Origin: Thermoplasmatota archaeon
GTDB lineage: Archaea; Thermoplasmatota; E2; DHVEG-1
Length of the DNA stretch: 37,734 nucleotides
Assembly (NCBI GenBank): GCA_025457885.1
Contig: JALOTN010000040.1
Location: 1 to 37,734 of the forward strand
Direction: 5' to 3'
Each line of letters begins with the position of its first letter. Position 1 is the stretch's first letter. Under the pieces are notes generated by a model that saw nothing but the letters and a program-made list of their open reading frames with translations, ran no database searches and was not told where the DNA came from. Both the position numbers and the translations under genes were made by a program. This document shows, piece after piece, positions 8,555 to 16,070 of this stretch.

Positions 8555-9739
8555 ATGACGATTGCTGTCGTTGGTTTAGGAAAGGCAGGATTGCCTCTTG
8601 CTGCTGTTATCGCTGAAGCAGGTTTCGATATCGTCGGTATTGATGTTGATAATACTCGGTGTCAACAAATAAACACAGGGAAAAATCCAATTCCCGAAGA
8701 ACCCCTTTTAGATGAACTTATCAAGAAATATGGCGGAAAAAAACTCATCGCTACTTCTTTGTATCAAGATGCAAAGTACTGTGATTTTTTTATCGTGATA
8801 GTACCACTCTTTCTCAATGAAAATCATAAACCGGATTTTAAACTCCTCGAAAACGCATTCCGCAACATAGGAAAAATCCTGAAAAAGGGAGATTGTGTTG
8901 TTCTAGAAACAACCGTACCACCGTTAACAACAGAACTGCGTATACGAAAATGGCTTGAAGAGGAAAGCCAACTGTCTCTTGGGGACTTTTATTTGGCTCA
9001 CTCCCCTGAGAGAATCATGACCGGGTATAGTATCTCTCGATTGCGAGAATTCCCAAAAATAATCGGAGGAGTAAACTCGGAAAGTGGAACAAAAGCATAT
9101 GCAGTGTATTCCAAAATAATACCAAATCTGACACTTGTTTCCTCTGCTCGAGTCGCGGAATTCGTAAAAGTCATCGAAGGGTGTTACCGCTTTACCAATA
9201 TATCCCTTTCAAACGAGCTTTTCAAGATAGCAGAGGAATTCAATATCGATTTTATGGAAGCAAGAACACATGCGAATCATAAATACTGTGATATCCATCT
9301 CCCCTCAGTTGGTTCAGGTGGGCATTGCATACCTGTGTACCCCTGGTTTCTGATAAATGAAATGGAGGAGCGAGGAAAAAGAAAAGACGTCACATTACTT
9401 CGATCGTCGTATGATATCAATGAAGACATGCCGGAGTTTTGGGCTCATAAAATCATACAGGAGAGTAAAAAAACTCAGAAACCATTCAAATCGATAACCA
9501 TATGTGTGACCGGTATCACATTTAGAAAAGGCGTAAAAAGCTTGATGAATAGTAAAAACCTGGATCTTGTCAAACTGTTGATGAAAAAAGGTCTCAAGGT
9601 GACGGTGTCCGATGAATTATATTCGCCAGAAGAAATTGAACAGTTAGGATTGACATTTGGGAAACCTGAGGAATCAGATATGGTCTTTAATCCGTTCACC
9701 TTAGACATTCAAATACAAGACATTATGGAAAAAAAATAG
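8555..9739 (+). CDS. UDP-N-acetylhexosamine 6-dehydrogenase (WecC/WbpA family)
   Basis: A 394-residue NAD-dependent nucleotide-sugar dehydrogenase that oxidises C6 of a UDP-hexosamine to a uronic acid in two steps. The N-terminal Rossmann motif is VVGLGKAGLPLA (residues 5-16); the catalytic cysteine lies in GSGGHCIPVYPW (near residue 258). Positions PERIMTG and the C-terminal UDP-binding domain are also recognisable. It is somewhat shorter than typical members (about 420-440), and its cysteine motif reads GSGGHC rather than the usual GVGGHC. It supplies the uronic acid form expected by the surrounding diacetamido and acetamidino genes. Whether it uses the GlcNAc or the ManNAc form cannot be told. 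Confidence 0.87.
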   Translation: MTIAVVGLGKAGLPLAAVIAEAGFDIVGIDVDNTRCQQINTGKNPIPEEPLLDELIKKYGGKKLIATSLYQDAKYCDFFIVIVPLFLNENHKPDFKLLENAFRNIGKILKKGDCVVLETTVPPLTTELRIRKWLEEESQLSLGDFYLAHSPERIMTGYSISRLREFPKIIGGVNSESGTKAYAVYSKIIPNLTLVSSARVAEFVKVIEGCYRFTNISLSNELFKIAEEFNIDFMEARTHANHKYCDIHLPSVGSGGHCIPVYPWFLINEMEERGKRKDVTLLRSSYDINEDMPEFWAHKIIQESKKTQKPFKSITICVTGITFRKGVKSLMNSKNLDLVKLLMKKGLKVTVSDELYSPEEIEQLGLTFGKPEESDMVFNPFTLDIQIQDIMEKK

Positions 9740-9758
9740 AACAGAAATTCATTTAAAT

Positions 9759-10850
9759 ATGCCGAAAATATGTTTTATAGGAAATTCCGATTCAATTCAC
9801 TTGCAACGATGGAGCCGATGGTTCGTCAATAGAGGTTATGATGTTCATCTTATTACTCCTGGTAAAACAAAAATTCAAGGGGTTAGTACCAATTACCTCA
9901 AAAAAACAAAAAATCCAATGAATTATTTTCTACGAATAATACGAACAATTCGAATTTTACGAAGATTAAAACCCCAGGTAATCATTGCACATTATGCGAG
10001 TGGGACCGAAACGTTCGCTGCAGCACTAAGTCATCAGCATCCCTTTATAGTGATTGCCTGGGGAAGTGATATTGCAATTGATCCTGAAAAATCAAAGATT
10101 TTGAAAACTGAAGTAAAATATGTTTTACGAAAGGCAGATATTGTCCATACCGGTGATCAGTTTGGTAAAGAACGTTTAATGCAATTAGGATGTAATGAAC
10201 AAAAAATTTTTGTTCAACCTTGGGGAGTAGATGTCGAAATTTTTGAAAAAAACATTGCCACAAAAAAACCATGTAAATTTGTCATACTTAGTGCAAATAG
10301 ATGGGAACCAAGTCATCATGTCGATGTTTTAATAAAAGCAGTTCCTTCTGTCGTAAAAGAAAAAGAAGATACCCAGTTCATCCTACTCGGTGGCGGTATA
10401 CAGGAAGAAGAATTGAAAATTTTATCCAAAACCTTGGGAATTGAAAAACACATTAATTTTATTGGCCATATTGATCATCAAGAAATACCTCAATACCTTT
10501 TCAATACAGATATCTTGGTTGACACCGATATTGTAGGAAATAACGCTGGAGCAGGTATCGGCGTAATTAACCTTGAAGCCATGATTTGTGGTGTACCAAT
10601 ATTACTAAGCGAACGTGAATATCTTAAAAACAGAGGTAAAAGCCTTCGGAATGAATCATGGTATTGTAGTTTGATATACCAACCAGGTGATTCAATAGAT
10701 CTTAGTAAAAAAATTCTTGAACTCCTTAATGATGAATCCCTTAGAAAAAAAATCTCTGAAAGAGAAAAAAAGATTGCTTATGAAATTGGTGATTGGAATA
10801 AAAATATGGAAAAATTAGAAAAAATTATATTAAATCGAAGGTGGAACTGA
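9759..10850 (+). CDS. GT4-family glycosyltransferase
   Basis: A 363-residue GT-B glycosyltransferase. The N-terminus reads ICFIGNSDSIHLQRW, the acceptor domain contains AHYASGTETF near residue 75, and the donor domain has GVINLEAMICGVPILL near 270 with the conserved glutamate. It is AT-rich like the genes after it. Its stop overlaps the start of the amidotransferase by one base (TGATG), so the two are translated together. It probably adds one of the modified uronic acids. Confidence 0.87.
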   Translation: MPKICFIGNSDSIHLQRWSRWFVNRGYDVHLITPGKTKIQGVSTNYLKKTKNPMNYFLRIIRTIRILRRLKPQVIIAHYASGTETFAAALSHQHPFIVIAWGSDIAIDPEKSKILKTEVKYVLRKADIVHTGDQFGKERLMQLGCNEQKIFVQPWGVDVEIFEKNIATKKPCKFVILSANRWEPSHHVDVLIKAVPSVVKEKEDTQFILLGGGIQEEELKILSKTLGIEKHINFIGHIDHQEIPQYLFNTDILVDTDIVGNNAGAGIGVINLEAMICGVPILLSEREYLKNRGKSLRNESWYCSLIYQPGDSIDLSKKILELLNDESLRKKISEREKKIAYEIGDWNKNMEKLEKIILNRRWN

Positions 10851-11968
10851 TGAAAATATGTAATCGATGTATCTATGATGAAACCACACCAGGTATCACC
10901 TTCGATGAAAATGGAGTCTGCAATTATTGTAAAATGCACGATCAGATGGAAAAAGAATATCCGACTGGTGATGCTGGATGGAAAAAACTAGAGGCATTTG
11001 CTGAAAAAATTAAAAAATCTGGAAAAGGGAAAAAATATGACTGTGTCATCGGTGTCAGTGGTGGTTGTGATTCTTCATATTTACTCCATTTAGCGAAGAA
11101 GAAACTCGGTTTAAGACCGTTAGCAGTTCATTTTGACAATACCTGGAATTCAAAAACTGCTGTTGAGAATATTAATATCGTTTTAAAGAAGTTGGATATC
11201 GATTTATGGACTTACGTCATGGATAATGATGAATTCAATGGCTTAGCGAAAGCAATGTTATTAGCTTCAGTCCCGGAAATTGATGCACTGACTGATATAG
11301 CTTTAACTACCACTCTTTATATGGCTGCGGAAAAATTTAATGTGAAATACATTATGGATGGTCATTCATTCAGAACAGAAGGTATCACACCAATTGGATG
11401 GTTTTATTTTGATGGAAAATATATTGATAGTATTAACAAACAATTCGGTACAGATAAAATGAAACGTTTTCCTAATCTCTGGCTTGGGACTTGGATGAAA
11501 TGGCTTTTAATGGGCATTAAACGTCTGAGACCGCTTTATTATGTCAACTACGATAAAGAAGAAATTAAGGAATTTCTGAGAAAGGAATACGGATGGCAAT
11601 GGTACGGTGGTCATCATCTTGAAAATAGATATTGTGCATTCAATCATTACTTACTTAATACGAAATTTGATAGAGATTTTCGGATGGTTGAAAATTCAGC
11701 ATTTATTCGAACTGGTCAAATTTCCCGTGAAAAAGCTTTAGAAGAAATTAAAAAACCTCAGGAATATCCTGCGGAACTGATTTCAGAAATAAAGAAGCGT
11801 TTGAATATCTCTGACGAAGAATATGAAAAAATAATTCATCTTCCAACAAAATCTTCTGATGATTATAAAACATATAGACCTATGTTTCGGAAACTTAGAC
11901 CTTTTTTCTGGTTAATGTATAAACTTGATCGAGTTCCAAAAAGTTTCTATATAAAATATTGTAAATAG
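10850..11968 (+). CDS. N-acetyl-sugar amidotransferase (WbpG/PseA-type PP-loop enzyme)
   Basis: A 372-residue ATP-pyrophosphatase family enzyme. The N-terminus has CNRC and CNYC pairs (residues 3-27), a zinc-binding knuckle seen in this family, followed by the PP-loop GVSGGCDSSYLLHL near 67. These enzymes activate an N-acetyl group of a sugar with ATP and use ammonia to make an acetamidino group. HisH- and HisF-like genes follow at once, the same arrangement as wbpG-hisH2-hisF2 of Pseudomonas aeruginosa O5. An ATG three codons upstream (10841) exists, but ATG 10850 has GGTGG about 6 nt ahead and couples to the preceding stop. Confidence 0.88.
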   Translation: MKICNRCIYDETTPGITFDENGVCNYCKMHDQMEKEYPTGDAGWKKLEAFAEKIKKSGKGKKYDCVIGVSGGCDSSYLLHLAKKKLGLRPLAVHFDNTWNSKTAVENINIVLKKLDIDLWTYVMDNDEFNGLAKAMLLASVPEIDALTDIALTTTLYMAAEKFNVKYIMDGHSFRTEGITPIGWFYFDGKYIDSINKQFGTDKMKRFPNLWLGTWMKWLLMGIKRLRPLYYVNYDKEEIKEFLRKEYGWQWYGGHHLENRYCAFNHYLLNTKFDRDFRMVENSAFIRTGQISREKALEEIKKPQEYPAELISEIKKRLNISDEEYEKIIHLPTKSSDDYKTYRPMFRKLRPFFWLMYKLDRVPKSFYIKYCK

Positions 11969-11993
11969 TTGATTTGATGAAACAGGTAAAAAA

Positions 11994-12611
11994 ATGATTG
12001 TAATCATTGATTTTGGCATGGGAAATCTCGGGTCAATATTTAATATGTTGAAGTATCTGAAAGCAGAGGTAATGATTTCATCAGAAATCTCTGACATCGA
12101 AAAGGCTGATAAATTAATTTTACCGGGAGTTGGCGCCTTCGATAATGGAATGAACAATTTACGAAAATTGGATTTAATACCGCACCTTGAAAAAAAAATT
12201 TTAAATCAAAAGACACCCGTTCTTGGAATCTGTTTAGGTATGCAGTTGCTAACGAAAAAGAGTGAGGAAGGAAAATCCACTGGGTTAGGATGGATTGATG
12301 CAGAAACTATCAAATTTTCCTTCCAGACGGAAAAAAATAATTTAAAGGTTCCTCATATGGGTTGGAATTCTGTCAAAATAATAAATTCAAAATCTCTATT
12401 CAATAACATGAATGATAATGCAAAATTTTACTTTGTTCATTCCTATCATGTTGTTTGTCAAAATGAACACGATATACTCACAACGACATCCTATGGATAT
12501 GATTTTGTTTCAGCGTTTCAATCAAAAAATATTTATGGTGTCCAATTTCATCCAGAAAAAAGTCATAGATTTGGAATGAACCTATTTAATAATTTCATAC
12601 AGATGATCTAA
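11994..12611 (+). CDS. HisH-like glutamine amidotransferase subunit for sugar amidination
   Basis: A 205-residue class I glutamine amidotransferase. The nucleophile Cys is in LGICLGMQLL (near residue 80), and the His/Glu pair is in FHPEKSH (near 185), so the glutaminase triad is intact. In histidine biosynthesis HisH feeds ammonia to HisF, but here the pair sits between a sugar amidotransferase and sugar aminotransferase genes with no other his gene nearby. The most likely role is release of ammonia from glutamine for the acetamidino reaction. It is separated from the next gene by one base. Confidence 0.87.
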   Translation: MIVIIDFGMGNLGSIFNMLKYLKAEVMISSEISDIEKADKLILPGVGAFDNGMNNLRKLDLIPHLEKKILNQKTPVLGICLGMQLLTKKSEEGKSTGLGWIDAETIKFSFQTEKNNLKVPHMGWNSVKIINSKSLFNNMNDNAKFYFVHSYHVVCQNEHDILTTTSYGYDFVSAFQSKNIYGVQFHPEKSHRFGMNLFNNFIQMI

Positions 12612-12612
12612 A

Positions 12613-13377
12613 ATGTTGCAAACAAGAGTGATGCCATGTTTATTACTTCAAAATTCAAAATTGGTAAAAACAATAAAATTCAAAAATCCAAATTATGTAG
12701 GTGATCCTGTAAATGCAATAAAAATTTACAACGAAAAAGAAGTCGACGAATTAATTTTTCTTGACATAACCGCAACAGTAGAACATAAAAAACCATCCTT
12801 CAAGACGATCTCTGAAATTGCAAGTGAATGCTTCATGCCTTTGACATATGGTGGAGGAGTTAATAATTTGGATGATATGAAGACTATTTTTAATCTGGGG
12901 GCTGAAAAAATAGCAATCAATAGTTATGGTATGGAAAATCCATCGTTTATTGCGGAAGCAGCTGAAAAATTCGGTAGTCAGAGTATCATAGCTTCCATTG
13001 ACGTAAAGAAAAAATTCATTGGATCTTACGAGGTATATGCTCGTAGTGGAACAAAAAACACACACATGGATCCTATGGATTGGGCAAAAAAAGTCCAAGA
13101 GCTTGGAGCCGGAGAAATTCTCCTGACTTCAATAGATAAAGACGGAACTATGGAAGGGTATGACCTTCCCCTTATTAGCAAGATTTGCCAAGCGGTTAAT
13201 ATACCTGTAATCGTATGTGGCGGTGCTGGGAAAGTCGAAGATTTTTCCCTAGCGGTTCACGCAGGGGCATCAGCAGTTGCTGCAGGGAGTCTTGTTGTAT
13301 ATCATGGGTCGGTTCAAGGAGTATTAATCAATTTTCCTTCAAAAGATGAGTTAAAAAAACACGGATTGATACAATGA
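12613..13377 (+). CDS. HisF paralogue for sugar amidination (lacks catalytic Asp11)
   Basis: A 254-residue (beta-alpha)8 protein of the HisF family. The N-terminus aligns without gaps to the known Thermotoga HisF: position 11, an essential Asp in histidine synthesis, is Leu here (PCLLLQN), while Asp130 (SIDVKK) is kept, as are the phosphate-binding glycines (YGGGVN, GGAG). Loss of Asp11 argues against imidazole-glycerol-phosphate cyclase activity and for a role as an ammonia channel or scaffold paired with the HisH-like protein. The text FKNPNYVGDP near residue 25 is typical of O-antigen HisF2 proteins. It overlaps the next gene by 4 bp. Confidence 0.88.
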   Translation: MLQTRVMPCLLLQNSKLVKTIKFKNPNYVGDPVNAIKIYNEKEVDELIFLDITATVEHKKPSFKTISEIASECFMPLTYGGGVNNLDDMKTIFNLGAEKIAINSYGMENPSFIAEAAEKFGSQSIIASIDVKKKFIGSYEVYARSGTKNTHMDPMDWAKKVQELGAGEILLTSIDKDGTMEGYDLPLISKICQAVNIPVIVCGGAGKVEDFSLAVHAGASAVAAGSLVVYHGSVQGVLINFPSKDELKKHGLIQ

Positions 13378-14498
13378 AAAAAAAAATTCCTCTAGCGAAA
13401 CCATATTTTAATAATCATGAGTTAAAAGAAATTAAAAAGGTTTTAGACTCTGGTTGGGTGTCTCAAGGGCCAAAAGTAAAAGAATTCGAAGATAAGGTGG
13501 CGACATATCTCGGAGCCCCATATGTTGTATCTGTTTGTAATTGTACAGCAGCATTACATCTTTCGTTATTAAGTCTGGGGATATCAAAAGGGGACGAGGT
13601 TCTTGTAGCTGATTATACATATCCGGCAACTGGACATTCCGTGGTGTACTGTGGAGCAACGCCTCGTTTTGTTGACATCGATAAAAAAACTTATAATATT
13701 GACCCTGAAATAATTTCAAAAAAAATCACTAAAAAAACAAAGGCGATAATTCCGGTTCATACTTTTGGTCAACCTGCTGATATGTCACCGATTATGGAAA
13801 TCGCGCAGAAATATAATTTAAAAGTGGTTGAAGATGCTGCCTGTGCTTTTGGTGCAAAATATCATAGTAAGTTCGCAGGATTAATAGGGGATATTGGATG
13901 TTTTTCATTCCATGCGAGAAAAGGTATAACAACAGGCGAAGGCGGAATGGTAGTCACTAAAGATAAAGATACTGCAGATCTAATCAGACGATTATCAGTT
14001 TTTGGAATAAAAACAGCATGGGCTCGGGAAAAAAAAACACGTTCCTTCGAAGTACCAATATTTACCGATATAGGATATAATTATAAAATGAGCGATATCA
14101 TTGCAGCGGTAGGTATTGCTCAGTTACCAAAACTAGAATTAATCATCAAAAAAAAGCAACAATTAGCAAAATATTGGGATGAAAAGATTACTGAGATAGA
14201 TACGATAAAAAAACCCTATGTATCAAAAAATGTACGACATATATTTCAATCATATGTTGCATTATTGGATAAAAAAATAGATAGAAACAAACTTATTTGG
14301 GAACTAAATAACAGAGGAATTCAAACTCAGATTGGTACATATTCATCATGTATTCAACCTGTGTATCATACAAAACATGATTGTAACAATTCCATCGAGA
14401 TTTACAATAGAGCAATCGCATTACCTATGTTTTACGAATTAAAAGAAGATGAAATTGATAATGCTATCTTTCATCTAAAAAAGATTATTAAAGGATAG
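13374..14498 (+). CDS. DegT/DnrJ/EryC1 PLP sugar aminotransferase (third copy)
   Basis: A 374-residue PLP aminotransferase. The PLP lysine is predicted in SFHARKGITTGEGG near residue 190; CNCTAALHLSL near 56 is the family N-terminal signature. It is followed by an SDR enzyme and an acyltransferase, which suggests a third amino-sugar branch, perhaps amination of a 4-keto sugar in the manner of PglE/PseC-type enzymes. The ATGA overlap with the HisF-like gene ties it to the amidination operon. Substrate not determinable from sequence. Confidence 0.87.
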   Translation: MKKKIPLAKPYFNNHELKEIKKVLDSGWVSQGPKVKEFEDKVATYLGAPYVVSVCNCTAALHLSLLSLGISKGDEVLVADYTYPATGHSVVYCGATPRFVDIDKKTYNIDPEIISKKITKKTKAIIPVHTFGQPADMSPIMEIAQKYNLKVVEDAACAFGAKYHSKFAGLIGDIGCFSFHARKGITTGEGGMVVTKDKDTADLIRRLSVFGIKTAWAREKKTRSFEVPIFTDIGYNYKMSDIIAAVGIAQLPKLELIIKKKQQLAKYWDEKITEIDTIKKPYVSKNVRHIFQSYVALLDKKIDRNKLIWELNNRGIQTQIGTYSSCIQPVYHTKHDCNNSIEIYNRAIALPMFYELKEDEIDNAIFHLKKIIKG

Positions 14499-14505
14499 GT
14501 ATGAC

Positions 14506-15462
14506 ATGAAGTTGGAAAATAAATCAGTTATGGTAACCGGTGGCGCAGGTTTTATCGGCAGTCATCTCGTGGAAGATTTAGTTGACGAATATCCTGAGAA
14601 AATCATCGTTGTTGACAATATGGCTCTTGGGGTTGAAAAAAATTTGACTTATACAAGAGAACGTTTTGATCGACTGAAACTGTATAAAAAAGATGCCACA
14701 GATTTTCATGAAATGAAAAAGATATTTGAAGAAAATAAGATAGATATTGTTTTTAATCTTGCTATCGTGCCTCTCCCTGCATCCCTTGTAAAACCAAAAG
14801 AAACAACAGATGATAATATTAAAATGGTAACAAATTTATGTGAATTACAGCGATTGGAATTGTTTAAAACATTGATTCATTTTTCATCCTCAGAAGCGTA
14901 TGGGTCTGCAAAAATCGTCCCAATGGATGAAAAGCATCCGTTAAACCCAACAACACCCTATGCCGCAAGTAAAGCAGCGGGAGATCATATTGTTTTGTCG
15001 TATTATGATACTTTTAATTCTGATAGTGCAATAATTAGACCATTTAATAATTTTGGACCAAGACAGAATGAGAAATCTTATGCTGGAATTATACCTTTAA
15101 CGATACAAAGAATAGTCAATGGGGAATCCCCGGTAATATATGGGGATGGAAGGCAAACCAGGGATTATATTTATGTTACAGATACCGCACGAATGGCTAT
15201 AGAAATCTATAAAAATGAACGAACTAGAGGTCAAGTGATTAACATCGGTAGCGGTTCTGAAATAAGTGTCATTGAACTCATACAAAAAATAATGGAAATA
15301 ATGAAGTGCGATAAAGAGATACGATATGAAGAAAAAAGACCGGGAGATGTCCTAAGACATCTCGCGAGTATTGAATTAGCAAAAGAGTTATTAGGTTTCA
15401 AACCACAAACATCTTTTTCTAATGGGTTGAAAAAAACGATACAATGGTATCTTAACAGGTGA
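14506..15462 (+). CDS. NAD-dependent nucleotide-sugar epimerase/dehydratase (extended SDR)
   Basis: A 318-residue extended short-chain dehydrogenase. The NAD motif VTGGAGFIGSHL is at residues 10-21, SSSEAYG near 127 provides the Ser, and TPYAASKAAGDH near 150 the Tyr/Lys pair. Binding-loop features (RPFNNFGPRQN, YGDGRQTRDYIYV) are those of UDP-sugar epimerases and dehydratases. It could epimerise C4 of a UDP-sugar or make a 4-keto-6-deoxy intermediate for the neighbouring aminotransferase. Family membership is clear; the reaction is not. Seven bases separate it from the upstream gene. Confidence 0.87.
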   Translation: MKLENKSVMVTGGAGFIGSHLVEDLVDEYPEKIIVVDNMALGVEKNLTYTRERFDRLKLYKKDATDFHEMKKIFEENKIDIVFNLAIVPLPASLVKPKETTDDNIKMVTNLCELQRLELFKTLIHFSSSEAYGSAKIVPMDEKHPLNPTTPYAASKAAGDHIVLSYYDTFNSDSAIIRPFNNFGPRQNEKSYAGIIPLTIQRIVNGESPVIYGDGRQTRDYIYVTDTARMAIEIYKNERTRGQVINIGSGSEISVIELIQKIMEIMKCDKEIRYEEKRPGDVLRHLASIELAKELLGFKPQTSFSNGLKKTIQWYLNR

Positions 15463-15467
15463 GATAC

Positions 15468-16070
15468 ATGGATGATCTGAGGGAGAAAGCAAAAGAAATA
15501 GGCATGGATCCGGAAGATACTGAATTATGGATTAAACTTGTAGCAATACATCATAAATTAAGAGATTATACAAAAAAAAAATATAATCGTATGAATCCTT
15601 TTATTGAGGATTTATTTGACTGGAATGAGAAAGGGAAATATTGTAAAAGTAATAATACAACTATCTATGATTCAGCAACCATAATAGGTGACGTAAAAAT
15701 AGGAGATGATGTCTGGATTGGGCCTCATTGTATGATTGACGGTACGGGAGGATTGTCTATAGGTCATCATTCTAATATATCTGTGGGTGTAAAAATATTC
15801 AGCCATGACACTGTAAAAAGAGCTCTTACTGGTGGAAAACATCAGATTGAATATGCTCCGGTTTCTATTGGTAATTGCTGTTTTATTGGAACCGATACCG
15901 TAATTCTTAAAGGAGTTACTCTGGGAGATCGATGCTTGGTCGGAGCGAATAGTCTCGTGAATAAAAGTTTTTCAGCAAACTCTGTCCTTGCTGGAATCCC
16001 TGCAAAGAAAATTGGCGAAGTAATCGTAAAAAATGAAAATGTTGAGATTAAATTTTATTCAGGTCATTAA
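15468..16070 (+). CDS. Hexapeptide-repeat sugar acyltransferase (maltose/serine O-acetyltransferase-like)
   Basis: A 200-residue protein with an alpha-helical N-terminal part (residues 1-60) and a left-handed beta-helix C-terminal part with hexapeptide repeats (IGDVKIGDDVWIGP, IGHHSNIS, VGANSLVNK, LAGIPAKKIGE). This layout suits acetyl-CoA-dependent O- or N-acetyltransferases. ATG 15468 is preferred to a GTG at 15459 because AGGTGAG, overlapping the upstream stop, lies about 6 nt ahead. Its 3' end overlaps the convergent asparagine-synthetase-like gene by 23 bp. It likely decorates the sugar made by the genes before it. Confidence 0.84.
   Translation: MDDLREKAKEIGMDPEDTELWIKLVAIHHKLRDYTKKKYNRMNPFIEDLFDWNEKGKYCKSNNTTIYDSATIIGDVKIGDDVWIGPHCMIDGTGGLSIGHHSNISVGVKIFSHDTVKRALTGGKHQIEYAPVSIGNCCFIGTDTVILKGVTLGDRCLVGANSLVNKSFSANSVLAGIPAKKIGEVIVKNENVEIKFYSGH

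Noticed and set aside
11994-13377. Histidine biosynthesis genes hisH and hisF
   Set aside because: Position 11 of the HisF-like protein is Leu, and the neighbours are sugar-amidation genes; a glycan role fits better.
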